Origin: Ralstonia wenshanensis
GTDB taxonomy: Bacteria > Pseudomonadota > Gammaproteobacteria > Burkholderiales > Burkholderiaceae
Direction: 5' to 3'
Length of the DNA stretch: 64,000 nucleotides
Assembly: GCF_021173085.1 (NCBI RefSeq)
Contig: NZ_CP076413.1
Location: 2,356,001-2,420,000 of the forward strand
Positions 28,185 to 37,688 of the stretch are shown here, piece by piece (the first letter of the stretch is position 1; the number at the start of each line of letters is the position of its first letter). The translations under genes were made by a program, and so were the position numbers. Under the pieces are notes generated by a model. The model searched no databases. It had not been told where the DNA came from and was given only the letters and a program-made list of their open reading frames with translations.

Positions 28185-28199
28185 CAAATAATATATTTG
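28185..28199. promoter_or_regulatory. Perfect palindrome, candidate LysR operator
   Basis: CAAATA-ATA-TATTTG in the LysR/ilvD divergent intergenic region. Symmetry and AT-richness in a GC-rich genome suggest a regulator binding site overlapping a promoter. Confidence 0.35.
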
Positions 28200-28276
28200 A
28201 CGCTCTATTCCTCCAAGCGCATGCTGGGCGCCAGGCTGTTGACTACAACGATAGTGCCGACCCCACGGAGACTCCC

Positions 28277-29950
28277 ATGCCAGACAACAAGCGTTCGCAG
28301 CACATCACCCAGGGTGTGGCGCGCTCGCCCAACCGCTCGATGTACTACGCGCTGGGCTACACGAAAGACGACTTCAACAATCCAATGATCGGCGTGGCCA
28401 ACGGCCATTCGACCATCACGCCGTGCAACTCGGGCCTGCAGAAGCTGGCCGATGCCGCCGTGGCAGCGGTAAAAGAAGCCCACGCGAATCCGCAGACTTT
28501 CGGCACGCCCACCATTTCCGACGGCATGTCGATGGGCACCGAGGGCATGAAGTTCTCGCTGATCTCGCGCGAAGTGATTGCCGACTGCATCGAGACCTGT
28601 GTCAACGGCCAATGGATGGACGGCGTCGTCGTCATCGGCGGCTGCGACAAGAACATGCCCGGCGGCATGATCGCCCTGGCGCGCACGAATGTGCCGGGCA
28701 TCTACGTGTATGGCGGCACCATCAAGCCGGGTCACTGGAAAGGCAAGGACCTGACCATCGTTTCGTCGTTCGAGGCCGTGGGCGAATTCACGGCTGGCCG
28801 CATGAGCGCGGAAGACTTCGAGGGCATCGAGAAGAACGCCTGCCCGTCGAGCGGTTCTTGCGGCGGCATGTACACGGCCAATACGATGAGTTCTTCGTTT
28901 GAAGCGCTGGGCATGTCGCTGCTGTATTCGTCGACGATGGCCAATCCCGATCAGGAGAAAGTCGACAGCGCAGCCGAATCCGCGCGCGTGCTGGTCGAAG
29001 CCGTGCGCCGCGACCTGAAGCCGCGCGACATCATCACGCGCAAATCCATCGAAAACGCCGTGGCCGTCATCATGGCGACCGGCGGCTCCACCAACGCCGT
29101 GCTGCACTACCTGGCCATCGCCCACGCGGCAGAAGTGGAATGGACGATCGATGACTTCGAGCGGGTGCGCCAGCGCGTGCCCGTCATCTGCAACCTCAAG
29201 CCCTCGGGCCAGTACGTGGCCACCGACCTGCACGAGGCCGGCGGCATTCCGCAGGTGATGAAGCTGCTGCTCAACGCCGGCCTGCTGCATGGCGATTGCA
29301 TCACCATCACCGGCAAGACGCTGGCTGAAGAACTCGCCCACGTGCCCGACCAGCCGCGCGCTGATCAAAACGTGATCCTGCCGATCGATAAGGCGCTCTA
29401 CAAGGAAGGCCACCTTGCCATCCTGAAAGGCAACTTAGCCGAGGAAGGCGCCGTGGCGAAGATCACCGGCCTGAAAAACCCCGTCATCACCGGCCCGGCC
29501 CGCGTGTTCGACGACGAGCAAAGCGCGATGAGCGCAATCCTGGGCGACCAGATCAAGGCAGGCGACATTCTCGTGCTGCGCTATCTGGGGCCAAAGGGCG
29601 GCCCGGGCATGCCGGAGATGCTGGCCCCGACCTCAGCCATCATCGGCAAGGGCCTGGGCGAGTCGGTCGGCTTCATTACCGACGGGCGCTTCTCGGGCGG
29701 CACGTGGGGCATGGTGGTCGGCCACGTCGCTCCGGAAGCGTACGTGGGCGGCACGATCGGCTTGGTGCATGAAGGCGATTCGATCACCATCGACGCGCAC
29801 CAGCGATTGCTGCAGTTGAATGTGCCTGACGATGAGCTTGCGCGCCGCCGTGCAGCATGGAAGCAACCCGCGCCGCGCTATACGCGTGGCGTGCTGGCGA
29901 AGTTTGCAAAACTGGCGGCAACGGCCAGCAAAGGCGCGGTAACGGACTAA
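28277..29950 (+). CDS. ilvD: Dihydroxy-acid dehydratase, 557-residue type
   Basis: Dehydrates 2,3-dihydroxy-isovalerate or -methylvalerate in valine/isoleucine synthesis, or a sugar acid in related IlvD/Edd enzymes. Three cluster cysteines are seen in G-G-C-D-K-N-M-P-G and [11 protein letters not shown], plus G-G-S-T-N-A and the C-terminal G-R-F-S-G-G. Length and motif wording match the shorter subfamily (plant, mycobacterial), several members of which carry a [2Fe-2S] cluster. A second, E. coli-type paralog is at 48375. Ends in a strong terminator; monocistronic. Confidence 0.92.
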   Translation: MPDNKRSQHITQGVARSPNRSMYYALGYTKDDFNNPMIGVANGHSTITPCNSGLQKLADAAVAAVKEAHANPQTFGTPTISDGMSMGTEGMKFSLISREVIADCIETCVNGQWMDGVVVIGGCDKNMPGGMIALARTNVPGIYVYGGTIKPGHWKGKDLTIVSSFEAVGEFTAGRMSAEDFEGIEKNACPSSGSCGGMYTANTMSSSFEALGMSLLYSSTMANPDQEKVDSAAESARVLVEAVRRDLKPRDIITRKSIENAVAVIMATGGSTNAVLHYLAIAHAAEVEWTIDDFERVRQRVPVICNLKPSGQYVATDLHEAGGIPQVMKLLLNAGLLHGDCITITGKTLAEELAHVPDQPRADQNVILPIDKALYKEGHLAILKGNLAEEGAVAKITGLKNPVITGPARVFDDEQSAMSAILGDQIKAGDILVLRYLGPKGGPGMPEMLAPTSAIIGKGLGESVGFITDGRFSGGTWGMVVGHVAPEAYVGGTIGLVHEGDSITIDAHQRLLQLNVPDDELARRRAAWKQPAPRYTRGVLAKFAKLAATASKGAVTD

Positions 29951-29966
29951 GCTGGGGCCATATCAA

Positions 29967-29997
29967 CAAAAAACCCGCCGGACGGCGGGTTTTTCTT
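29967..29997 (+). terminator. Intrinsic terminator after ilvD
   Basis: AAAAAACCCGCCGG and CCGGCGGGTTTTT-type arms (AACCCGCC / GGCGGGTT) with A and T runs; usable by both ilvD and the convergent DUF2486 gene. Confidence 0.9.
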
Positions 29998-30004
29998 TGT
30001 GCGA

Positions 30005-30430
30005 TCAGCGCTGCGGCGGCTTCTGCTGCGCGGCCAACGCATCGTCCAGCGCGGCGCCTAGCCAATCCATCAGGCGGGCCTCGAGCGTGCGGGTCAGCTC
30101 CGCCGCCAGCTGTTCACTCAGCAGCGACAGGCGCGACTCCATGGCGGCACGGCACTGCGCTTCGATCAACGCCGGCCATTCGGATTGGAAACGCCACATC
30201 ACGTCACCCATCACGCGCGCCGCGTCGGTGCCTGCGGGCGGCATGGCCGAAGTGGGCGCAAGGCCCTGCTCGCGCAGGGCGGGCGGGACGTCCACGTTGG
30301 GAGCTTCAGCAGACGTGGGCGGATTCGCGGCGGGCGCTGCCGCAGGTGCCGCGTCCTCCAGCTCGACAATCTCCGTCAGGACGGGGATGTTGTTGTCCGT
30401 ATGGGACCCGGGATAACGTCCGTCGGTCAT
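30005..30430 (-). CDS. DUF2486 family protein
   Basis: 141 residues. Short N-terminal motif N-I-P-V-L-T-E-I-V, a Pro/Ala-rich linker (about 28-70), and a C-terminal amphipathic helical region (80-135). No signal peptide or membrane helix. Function unknown; the family is, as I recall, a beta-proteobacterial neighbour of holC. Its start overlaps the holC stop by four bases (ATGA), so it is co-translated with the polymerase chi subunit. Confidence 0.75.
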   Translation of the reverse strand: MTDGRYPGSHTDNNIPVLTEIVELEDAAPAAAPAANPPTSAEAPNVDVPPALREQGLAPTSAMPPAGTDAARVMGDVMWRFQSEWPALIEAQCRAAMESRLSLLSEQLAAELTRTLEARLMDWLGAALDDALAAQQKPPQR

Positions 30431-30855
30431 GCGCGCCCCACGTCGTGGTGTTGGATCGGATAACCGCGATCGCGGTAGAAACGGAAGCGATCGCGCGCAG
30501 CGGCGCGGTCGGCATCGTCATCGCCAACGATTTCGATCAACCGGCTGAAGCGCGCGAACAGTGCTGGCGGTTCAGGCGACAGGTTGACCAGGATGTCGTG
30601 ATGCGGCGCGTCGTCCAGCGGCTCCGTTGCATCGGCCAGCAGGATGGGCGTCTGCGCAGCCAGCGGATGCCGCAGGCCGCAATGCGGCAGGAAATCGAGC
30701 TGGCTGAACGTCCACAACTGCGTGTCGAACGCTTCCAGCGCAGCCTGATCTCCGACCACGATCACTTTCTGGCCCGCGCCGTAGGCCTTGCGCACGAGCC
30801 GGCAGGCATACGCCAGCTTGCCGGGCACATTGCTGTGGAAATCGACGCGGGTCAT
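30427..30855 (-). CDS. holC: DNA polymerase III chi subunit
   Basis: 142 residues. Chi links the clamp loader to single-strand-binding protein. The R-V-D-F-H-S-N-V opening, the central L-W-T-F-S-Q-L-D-F-L-P-H and the L-x-N-L-S motif are typical of HolC. Sits 22 bp downstream of pepA, the usual arrangement in proteobacteria. Confidence 0.92.
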   Translation of the reverse strand: MTRVDFHSNVPGKLAYACRLVRKAYGAGQKVIVVGDQAALEAFDTQLWTFSQLDFLPHCGLRHPLAAQTPILLADATEPLDDAPHHDILVNLSPEPPALFARFSRLIEIVGDDDADRAAARDRFRFYRDRGYPIQHHDVGRA

Positions 30856-30877
30856 ACGGTACCTTGCCTCTGCGTGA

Positions 30878-32386
30878 TCAACCGCGGTCCATCAGGAAGC
30901 GTGTCAGCAGCGGCACCGGGCGGCCCGTGGCGCCCTTGGCCGCGCCGCTCTTCCAGGCCGTGCCGGCGATATCCAGGTGGGCCCAGTCGTACTTTTCGGT
31001 AAAGCGCGCCAGGAAGCAGGCGGCCGTTACGCTACCGGCCGGGCGGCCGCCAATGTTGCCCATGTCGGCAAAATTGGACTTGAGCTGTTCCTGGTATTCC
31101 TCATCCAGCGGCATGCGCCACGCGGTATCGAGCGATTGCTTGCCGGCCGCCACCAGCGCGCCCGCCAGCGCATCGCTGCGGGCGTACATGCCGGTGTTGA
31201 TGTGGCCGAGCGCGATGATGCAGGCGCCCGTGAGCGTTGCCACGTCGATCACCACCGCCGGCTTGAAGCGCTCCACATAGGTGAGCGCATCGCACAGGAT
31301 CAGGCGACCTTCGGCATCGGTGTTCAGGATCTCGATGGTCTGGCCAGACATGCTGGTCACCACGTCGCCCGGCTTGGTGGCAACACCGCTGGGCATGTTC
31401 TCGCAGGTCGGCACCACGGCGATGACGTTCTGCTTGAGGCCCATTTCAGCCACAGCACGCAGCGTGCCCAGCACCGAAGCGGCGCCGCACATGTCGTACT
31501 TCATCTCGTCCATGCCTTCACCGGGCTTGAGCGAGATACCGCCCGTATCAAACGTGATGCCCTTGCCAACCAGCACCACCGGGGCCTGCTTGGCCGGGCC
31601 ACCCTCGTAGCGCAGCACGATGAACGCGGGCGGCTCCACGCTGCCCTTTGTCACGGCCAGGAAGGCCCCCATCTTCAAAGCTTCGATCTGCTTGCGGCCG
31701 AGCACTTCCACCTTGAGCTTGAAATCCTTGGCAATCTGGCGCGCGGTGTTGGCCAGGTAAGTCGGCGTGCAGATGTTGGATGGCAGGTTGCCCAGATCAC
31801 GCGTGAGGTCCATGCCGTTGGCGATGGCGGTACCGCGCGTGGCGGCTACGCTGGCGGCCTTGGCGTCCGCTGCCGGCACGGCCAGCACGAGCTTGCGCAG
31901 ACTGGTGCCGTTCTTGTCGCGCTTGCTCTTGAGTTCCGGATGACGCTCAATGAAGCGGTAGCTGGCCTCGCGGATGAGCGTGACGGCGGTCAGGACGGCC
32001 CAGGCGGTGTCCTTGTCGCGCGCGGCGTGCTCGGTGAGCGTCCACGTCACGCTGGCGGCCTTGGTGCCGGCCAGGGCGCGCAGTGCGGTACGCACGGCTT
32101 CGGCGTAGGCGCGGTCGGTGAAGTCGGCTTCCTTGCCCAGGCCGACCAGCAGCACGCGGGCAGCGCCCACGCCGGCCACTTCGTGCAGCAGCAGCGACGT
32201 GCCACGCTTGCCTTCGAAGTCGCCCAGCTTGACGAGGCGGGCGACCAGGCCCTTGGTGGCCACGTCCAGCGCCTTTGCGGCGCCAGCCAGGGTCTGCGAC
32301 TCGAACAGACCGATCACGAGGCAATCGCTCTTGGCGGCCAGGGCGCCTGCTTTGGCCCAGTCCAGGGCTTTTGTGCTAAATTCCAT
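30878..32386 (-). CDS. pepA: Leucyl aminopeptidase (cytosol aminopeptidase, M17)
   Basis: 502 residues. Dinuclear-metal hexameric peptidase. Metal and catalytic residues lie in [10 protein letters not shown] (274-283), the K-Y-D-M segment and the M17 signature N-T-D-A-E-G-R-L (355-362). The N-terminal domain is normal length. In E. coli PepA also acts as a DNA-binding protein; whether this one does cannot be told. Divergent from lptF across 134 bp. Confidence 0.95.
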   Translation of the reverse strand: MEFSTKALDWAKAGALAAKSDCLVIGLFESQTLAGAAKALDVATKGLVARLVKLGDFEGKRGTSLLLHEVAGVGAARVLLVGLGKEADFTDRAYAEAVRTALRALAGTKAASVTWTLTEHAARDKDTAWAVLTAVTLIREASYRFIERHPELKSKRDKNGTSLRKLVLAVPAADAKAASVAATRGTAIANGMDLTRDLGNLPSNICTPTYLANTARQIAKDFKLKVEVLGRKQIEALKMGAFLAVTKGSVEPPAFIVLRYEGGPAKQAPVVLVGKGITFDTGGISLKPGEGMDEMKYDMCGAASVLGTLRAVAEMGLKQNVIAVVPTCENMPSGVATKPGDVVTSMSGQTIEILNTDAEGRLILCDALTYVERFKPAVVIDVATLTGACIIALGHINTGMYARSDALAGALVAAGKQSLDTAWRMPLDEEYQEQLKSNFADMGNIGGRPAGSVTAACFLARFTEKYDWAHLDIAGTAWKSGAAKGATGRPVPLLTRFLMDRG

Positions 32387-32520
32387 CGCGCTTCTCTCTA
32401 TGAGGCGAGTCAACGAAAGCCCACATTATCCGCCATTTTGCGCGGGGGCTCCGATGGAACCTAGTGGGGCACGCATCGTCCCAACCTGGCCTAGACCTCG
32501 CCCTCCCTTCCCGCATCCGC

Positions 32521-33639
32521 ATGATTTTTGAACAAGCCCTGCGACGCGAACTGTCCTTCACCGCCGGCGCCGTCTTCCTCGTGCTGCTGACGTTCATGCT
32601 GACCACCCTGGTGATCCGCATTCTCGGCATGGCTGCCAACGGCGAAGCGAACCCGAACGACGTCCTGCTCCTCATCGGCCTGGCAACGCTGGGCTACCTG
32701 GCGATCCTGCTGTGCGCCACGCTCTTCATCTCGGTATTGCTGGTGCTGACGCGCTGGTACAAGGATTCCGAGATGGTGGTGTGGTTCACCTCGGGCATCA
32801 GCCTGACGGATTTCATCCGCCCGGTGCTGCGCTTCTCGCTGCCGTTCATCGTGCTGGTGGCGCTGCTGGCCCTGTTCGGCTGGCCGTGGGCCAACCAACA
32901 GAGTGCATTGTTCAGAGACCGCTTCGAGCAACGCGATGTGCTGTCGATGATCTCTGCCGGCCGCTTCATCGAGCCCGCGCACGGCAACTACGTCCTCTTT
33001 ATCGAGGGCGTCGATAACGGCATGAAGCACGCCCGCAACCTGTTCGTCGCCAATGCCGAGCAGGACAAGATCGGCGTGGCGATGGCCAAGACCGGCGAAT
33101 TCAAGACCATGCCAAACGGCGACCGCTTTGTCGTGCTCGACAAGGGCCGCCGCTATGAAGGCACGCCCGGCAAGCTCGACTACCGCATCGTCGAATTCGA
33201 CAAATACGGCGTGAAGGTCGCCAACAAGCCGCCGCAGGCAGACGCCAACCTGCCCACCAAGAGCCGCTCCACGAAGGATCTGCTCGCCAACCCGACGCCC
33301 GAGAACCTCGGTGAGCTGGTCTGGCGGATCGGCCTACCGCTGCTGGCGCTGAACTTCGTGCTGATCGCCATTCCGCTGGCCTACGTGAACCCGCGCCTGG
33401 GCCGCTACACACCGATGATCTTCGCGGTGCTGATCTACCTGACGTATTCGAACCTGCTGAACCTATCGCAGGCGTGGGTCTCGCAGGGCAAGATGAACGT
33501 GTTCATGGCATGGTGGCCGATCCACCTTGTCGCCTTCATCTGCGCGGTGCTGCTGTTCCGTTTCCGCCATTACAGCGCGGCGGGCCTGAAAGGGATTTCC
33601 GCCCTGCTCGGCTTCGCACCCAAGAAGGCGGGTGCGTGA
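32521..33639 (+). CDS. lptF: LPS export permease LptF
   Basis: 372 residues, YjgP/YjgQ family. Inner-membrane subunit of the LptB2FG ABC exporter that extracts lipopolysaccharide. Three N-terminal helices (about 15-40, 50-75, 100-125), a periplasmic beta-jellyroll domain (~130-255) and three C-terminal helices are visible. ATG 32521 is selected as the conserved start (M-I-F-E-Q-A-L-R-R-E-L). Its stop overlaps lptG as TGATG. Confidence 0.95.
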   Translation: MIFEQALRRELSFTAGAVFLVLLTFMLTTLVIRILGMAANGEANPNDVLLLIGLATLGYLAILLCATLFISVLLVLTRWYKDSEMVVWFTSGISLTDFIRPVLRFSLPFIVLVALLALFGWPWANQQSALFRDRFEQRDVLSMISAGRFIEPAHGNYVLFIEGVDNGMKHARNLFVANAEQDKIGVAMAKTGEFKTMPNGDRFVVLDKGRRYEGTPGKLDYRIVEFDKYGVKVANKPPQADANLPTKSRSTKDLLANPTPENLGELVWRIGLPLLALNFVLIAIPLAYVNPRLGRYTPMIFAVLIYLTYSNLLNLSQAWVSQGKMNVFMAWWPIHLVAFICAVLLFRFRHYSAAGLKGISALLGFAPKKAGA

Positions 33640-34832
33640 TGAAGATGCCGGTCTATGAGAAGTACTTCGCGCGTCAGATCTACGGCGTGTTCGTCTTCAT
33701 CCTGTTTGCCGTGCTGGCGCTGTTCATCTTCTTCGACATGCTGGGCGAACTGGGCTCGGTGGTCGGACGCTACACCACGCTCATCGCGTTCTTCCACGTG
33801 ATGCTGCAGGCGCCGACGCGCGTGTACGAAGTGATTCCGGTGGCGGCGCTCATCAGCGCCATCTATGTGTTCTCGCAGATGGCGAGCCAGTCGGAGTTCA
33901 CGATCTTTCGCGTGGCCGGGCTCGATACGCGCCGTGCACTGCTGTCGCTGTTCAAGATTGCACTGCCGCTGGCACTGGTTACGTACATCTTTGGTGAATT
34001 CATCGGCCCGAAGGCCGAAGAGTACGCACAGAAGGTGCGACTGGAAGCACTGGGCGCGACGGTGTCGGCCGGCTTCCGCTCCGGCGTGTGGGTCAAGGAT
34101 CGCGGCCCTGCCAAGCCGGACGGCACGGGTGGCGAAGTCACCCGCTTCGTCAACGTGGGCGCGCTGCAGGCGGACCAATCCATCAAGGGCCTGCGCATCT
34201 ATGAATTCGATTCCGACTACCGCCTGAGTTCGATCCGCGTAGCCGAGCAAGCGCGCTACCAGGGCCACCAGAACTGGCAATTGAACGACGTGACGGAGAC
34301 CCGTTTCATTGAGTTCCCGCGCAAGCCCGGCAGCGTAGCCCCGCAGGACACTGTGCAGGCCGTGCCCGGCGCACCCGATGCACTGGCGCCTGACTTCCGC
34401 GGCGAGCAGATCAAACTGCCGCAGCAGGAGATGCGCTCCGAGCTCACGCCGCAGATCCTGTCCGTGCTGATGGTCACACCCGACCGCATGGCTACGCTGG
34501 ACCTCTTCCAGTACATCCGTCACCTGCGCGACAACAAGCAGGACACGCAGCGCTACGAGATCGCGCTGTGGAAGAAGGTGGTCTATCCGTTCACAGTGCT
34601 GGTGATGATGGCGCTGGCCCTGCCTTTTGCGTATCTGCATGCGCGGGCGGGGGCGGTTGGCCTGAAGGTGTTCGGGGGCATCATGCTGGGGTTGTCGTTC
34701 CAGCTGGTGAACAATCTCTTCTCGCACGTCGGCCTGTTGAACACGTGGCCGGCCATCTTCACGGCCATCGTGCCGGGCGCGCTGTATCTGGCACTGGCGC
34801 TGGTCAGCCTGCGCTGGGTGGAGCGCCACTGA
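33639..34832 (+). CDS. lptG: LPS export permease LptG
   Basis: 397 residues, partner of LptF with the same six-helix plus jellyroll layout: M-P-V-Y-E-K-Y-F-A-R-Q-I opening, helices near 15-40, 60-85 and 98-120, periplasmic domain to about 290, then three helices. Start and stop both overlap neighbours as TGATG, so lptF-lptG-cbiX-like are translated as one coupled unit. Confidence 0.95.
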   Translation: MKMPVYEKYFARQIYGVFVFILFAVLALFIFFDMLGELGSVVGRYTTLIAFFHVMLQAPTRVYEVIPVAALISAIYVFSQMASQSEFTIFRVAGLDTRRALLSLFKIALPLALVTYIFGEFIGPKAEEYAQKVRLEALGATVSAGFRSGVWVKDRGPAKPDGTGGEVTRFVNVGALQADQSIKGLRIYEFDSDYRLSSIRVAEQARYQGHQNWQLNDVTETRFIEFPRKPGSVAPQDTVQAVPGAPDALAPDFRGEQIKLPQQEMRSELTPQILSVLMVTPDRMATLDLFQYIRHLRDNKQDTQRYEIALWKKVVYPFTVLVMMALALPFAYLHARAGAVGLKVFGGIMLGLSFQLVNNLFSHVGLLNTWPAIFTAIVPGALYLALALVSLRWVERH

Positions 34833-35203
34833 TGGCCGACCGCGCACTTGTCCTCTTCGCGCATGGCGCTCGCGATGCCCGCTGGCGTGAACCATTCGAT
34901 CGCCTGCAAGCGCGTTTGGCTGCGCAGCAGCCTGACGTCGACACGCGCCTCGCCTTTCTTGAACTGATGGCGCCCGATCTACCGGGCACCATCGACGACC
35001 TGGCCGCAAACGGCACGCAGAGCATCACCATCGTGCCCGTGTTTTTCGGCCAGGGCGGACACCTGCGGCGCGATCTGCCGGCGCTGGTCGCGCAATGCGC
35101 GCAGGCCCATCCCACGCTCTCCATCCGCTGCGCCGATGCCGTTGGCGAAGACGACGCCGTGCTCGACGCCATCGCCGGTTACTGCGTGCGGCAACTCGGC
35201 TAA
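34832..35203 (+). CDS. Small CbiX/SirB-type sirohydrochlorin chelatase
   Basis: 123 residues, a single chelatase domain. The N-terminal L-V-L-F-A-H-G-A-R-D corresponds to the H-G-S-R metal-binding motif of CbiX/CbiK/SirB, and P-V-F-F-G-Q-G-G-H-L-R-R-D carries the second His. Inserts Fe or Co into sirohydrochlorin in siroheme or cobalamin synthesis; metal choice cannot be read from sequence. Short length resembles one half of two-domain CbiX. Its ATG overlaps the lptG stop (TGATG) although function is unrelated; it would serve CysI siroheme together with cobA at 37689. Confidence 0.82.
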   Translation: MADRALVLFAHGARDARWREPFDRLQARLAAQQPDVDTRLAFLELMAPDLPGTIDDLAANGTQSITIVPVFFGQGGHLRRDLPALVAQCAQAHPTLSIRCADAVGEDDAVLDAIAGYCVRQLG

Positions 35204-35213
35204 GCCAGACGTC

Positions 35214-35615
35214 CTACTGCGGTTCCGCGACGCGCGCAAAGCGCGCATGCACGTTGTTCTCGACGTGAAAGCCATGCGCGTCGAACTCCACCAGCTCCAG
35301 CGTCAACCCAAGATAGCGGCGCGCAAACACGTCGACCAAGTGTGCGCGCATGGCGGCGAACATCGCGGCGCAAATCGGCCCCGTCACGGCTTTTTGCCGG
35401 CCCGCCTTGATGCGGAAGGTCACGTGGATGAAGGCATCGTCTTCCGCGCCGTCGGCCATGCGGTACTGATCGAGCCGCAGCGCGCGCGTGCGAATGCCAC
35501 CAACGGGAAACACATCCGCATGGCCGATCAGCACATCGTTGAGCACGCGCATCAGCTCAGGAATGCGCGCATCGGCTTCGACATTGGCGGTGTATTCGAT
35601 GATGACGTGCGGCAT
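35214..35615 (-). CDS. 5-carboxymethyl-2-hydroxymuconate isomerase-like protein
   Basis: 133 residues. Tautomerase (MIF) superfamily, CHMI type: after Met removal Pro1 would be the catalytic base (M-P-H-V-I-I-E-Y-T-A-N). The enzyme isomerises a product of homoprotocatechuate ring cleavage. No other homoprotocatechuate genes are nearby, so the substrate is uncertain. The start at 35615 is the only one giving Pro1. Lies 29 bp downstream of the LysR gene on the same strand. Confidence 0.82.
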   Translation of the reverse strand: MPHVIIEYTANVEADARIPELMRVLNDVLIGHADVFPVGGIRTRALRLDQYRMADGAEDDAFIHVTFRIKAGRQKAVTGPICAAMFAAMRAHLVDVFARRYLGLTLELVEFDAHGFHVENNVHARFARVAEPQ

Positions 35616-35644
35616 TCGCGGGCGTCCAGAAATGGCATAGGTGA

Positions 35645-36541
35645 TTAACGCGCCACTGCCGCGCCGGTGGACAGCGCCGATTCGAGCGCATCCACCACCC
35701 GCGCCATGCGGCCGAGCGACGGTGCGCGCTGCACGCAGACGTCCCACTCGGCGGGCGCCGAGGTGAGCTTGTGCACCGACAGCGAACCCTCAGCGATTTG
35801 CGGTCCGATCAGCCGCACGGGCGCAAACCCGAGCCCGAAGCCTTCGGCCACCAGCGCGTGCTGTAGTGGCACCGATTGCACTTCCGCCGCGACGTTGGGC
35901 GTCAACCGATCCGCGTCGAAGCGGCCGAGAAGCCAGGCGCGCATCTCGCATCCGGTGGGGTTCAGCACCCACGCTTCGTCAGTGACCTGCGCCATCGACA
36001 GCGTGGCCGGCAGCTTGCGCGCGGGCGCGGCAATCAGGCTGACGGGCTCGGTGCCGATCACGCGAATGTCCGCATCGGCATGGTTACCGCGGGCGTTGGA
36101 CGGCGTCAGCCACAGCGCGGCGTCCAGTTCAGCGCGTTTCAAGCGTTCGCGCAGCACACCGCCCCACTCGCAGCTCAGGCGGAATGACACGCCCGGAAAG
36201 CGCTCCCGCAACCCCGACAGTACGCGCGCAAACCGCGCATCGCCCACCGCATGGCTCACGCCCACGCGCAGCGAGCCTTCCGGTTCGCCACTCGCGCGCA
36301 CGCTGCTGCGCAGCGCCTCGAACTCCCCCACGATGGCGCGACAGCGTGCCAGCACTGCTTCGCCTTCAGCTGTCAGGCGGAACGGCTTGACGCGCCGGTC
36401 GAATAGCACCGTATCCAGCGCGCGCTCCAGCCGCTGGATCTGCTTGGTAACGGCCGGCTGCGTGAGCGGCAGGCGCTCGGCCACACGGGCAATCGAGCCG
36501 GTCTGCGCCAGCAGCACGAAGGTGCGCATTTCCTCAAGCAT
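35645..36541 (-). CDS. LysR-type regulator divergent from MDR oxidoreductase
   Basis: 298 residues. The N-terminal helix-turn-helix begins M-L-E-E-M-R-T-F-V-L-L-A and has the recognition segment T-Q-P-A-V-T-K-Q-I-Q-R-L-E. The effector-binding domain occupies about 90-290. An alternative ATG 36 bases upstream would add 12 residues, but that stretch contains a candidate operator. Probable regulator of the divergent oxidoreductase. Confidence 0.9.
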   Translation of the reverse strand: MLEEMRTFVLLAQTGSIARVAERLPLTQPAVTKQIQRLERALDTVLFDRRVKPFRLTAEGEAVLARCRAIVGEFEALRSSVRASGEPEGSLRVGVSHAVGDARFARVLSGLRERFPGVSFRLSCEWGGVLRERLKRAELDAALWLTPSNARGNHADADIRVIGTEPVSLIAAPARKLPATLSMAQVTDEAWVLNPTGCEMRAWLLGRFDADRLTPNVAAEVQSVPLQHALVAEGFGLGFAPVRLIGPQIAEGSLSVHKLTSAPAEWDVCVQRAPSLGRMARVVDALESALSTGAAVAR

Positions 36542-36543
36542 GG

Positions 36544-36566
36544 AAACATTCCTAGAAGTTATGTTT
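36544..36566. promoter_or_regulatory. Candidate LysR box with T-N11-A core
   Basis: AAACAT (36544-36549) and ATGTTT (36561-36566) are perfect inverted arms separated by 11 bases, giving the T-N11-A core (T36549, A36561) typical of LysR sites. It lies just upstream of the LysR start. Confidence 0.45.
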
Positions 36567-36664
36567 TGTTTGAGCAAATTGAATTGGATTCATCTTAGGC
36601 AAGGCGCCACAGTATCGCCAGACGCGCTGTTGCGTTGCTTTCCCCCACGGAGGACACGGACACC

Positions 36665-37681
36665 ATGAAAGCCCTGGCACTGACCGACGGTTACGGCATC
36701 GACGCCCTGCGCCCCATCGAGCGCGACACGCCCACGCCCGCCCCCGACGAAATCATCGTGCGCACGCACGCCGCGTCGCTCAACTACCGCGATCTGGAAA
36801 TTGTCTCCGGCACGTTCTTCACGCGCTTTCCGCTGCCGCTGATCCCGCTGTCGGATGGCGTTGGGGAAGTCGTGGCCATTGGCGAGAACGTGACGCGCGT
36901 AAGCATTGGCGATCGTGTCGCCGGCACCTTCTGGCAACGCTGGGACGGCGGAGACTTCCGCAACGCCGACACGCGCCGCATGCTGGGCGGCCCGATCGAC
37001 GGGTGGCTGGCCGATACCATCCGCTTGGACGCGGGTGGCGCGGTGGTTGTGCCGTCGCACCTGTCGGCCATCGAGGCGGCCACCCTGCCCTGCGCGGGCC
37101 TCACCGCCTGGCATTGCCTGATCGAGGCTGGCGGCCTGCAGCCCGGCGAGACGGTGCTCGTGCAGGGCACCGGCGGCGTCTCAATGTTTGCGGTGCAGTT
37201 CGCATTGATGGCCGGGGCGCGGCCCATCGTGCTGTCGAGCAGCGACGCCAAGCTGGAGCGCGTCCGGGGGCTGGGTGTGCCGGAGTCGGACACGATCAAC
37301 TACCGCGCGACGCCCGAATGGCACGAAGCGGTGCTCGCGCGCACGGACGGCCGCGGCGTCGATCACGTTATCGAAGTGGGTGGCGGGGGCACGCTGCAGC
37401 GCTCGCTGAAAGCGTTGCGGGTGGGCGGGCAGATCCACTTGGTCGGCTATCTGGCCGGGCGCGAGGGTGGCGTGAATCCGCTGGAGATTTTCGCGCGCAA
37501 GGCGGTGATCCGGCCGGCCTCGGTCGGATCGCGCGCGTCGTTCGAGGCGATGAACCGGGCGCTGGCGCTGCACGGCTTGCACCCGATCGTCGATCAGGTA
37601 CGGCCGTGGCAGGAAGCGCGGGAGGCGTTCCGGGCGATGGAAGCCGGAACGGTGTTCGGGAAGGTGGCACTGGCGTTCTGA
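36665..37681 (+). CDS. Zinc-independent MDR alcohol dehydrogenase / quinone oxidoreductase-like
   Basis: 338 residues. Medium-chain dehydrogenase: N-terminal GroES-like domain (about 1-125) and Rossmann domain with V-L-V-Q-G-T-G-G-V (about 160-168). The catalytic zinc ligands of classical alcohol dehydrogenases are absent (S-L-N-Y-R-D-L replaces the Cys motif), which fits quinone-oxidoreductase-like enzymes using NAD(P)H. Substrate unknown. Divergent from its presumed LysR regulator. Confidence 0.88.
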   Translation: MKALALTDGYGIDALRPIERDTPTPAPDEIIVRTHAASLNYRDLEIVSGTFFTRFPLPLIPLSDGVGEVVAIGENVTRVSIGDRVAGTFWQRWDGGDFRNADTRRMLGGPIDGWLADTIRLDAGGAVVVPSHLSAIEAATLPCAGLTAWHCLIEAGGLQPGETVLVQGTGGVSMFAVQFALMAGARPIVLSSSDAKLERVRGLGVPESDTINYRATPEWHEAVLARTDGRGVDHVIEVGGGGTLQRSLKALRVGGQIHLVGYLAGREGGVNPLEIFARKAVIRPASVGSRASFEAMNRALALHGLHPIVDQVRPWQEAREAFRAMEAGTVFGKVALAF

Positions 37682-37688
37682 GCGTCGC

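Noticed and set aside
28215-28388. Possible branched-chain leader peptide ([12 protein letters not shown]) before ilvD
   Set aside because: The frame has no stop before running deep into ilvD out of frame, has only a few regulatory codons and no terminator hairpin follows.
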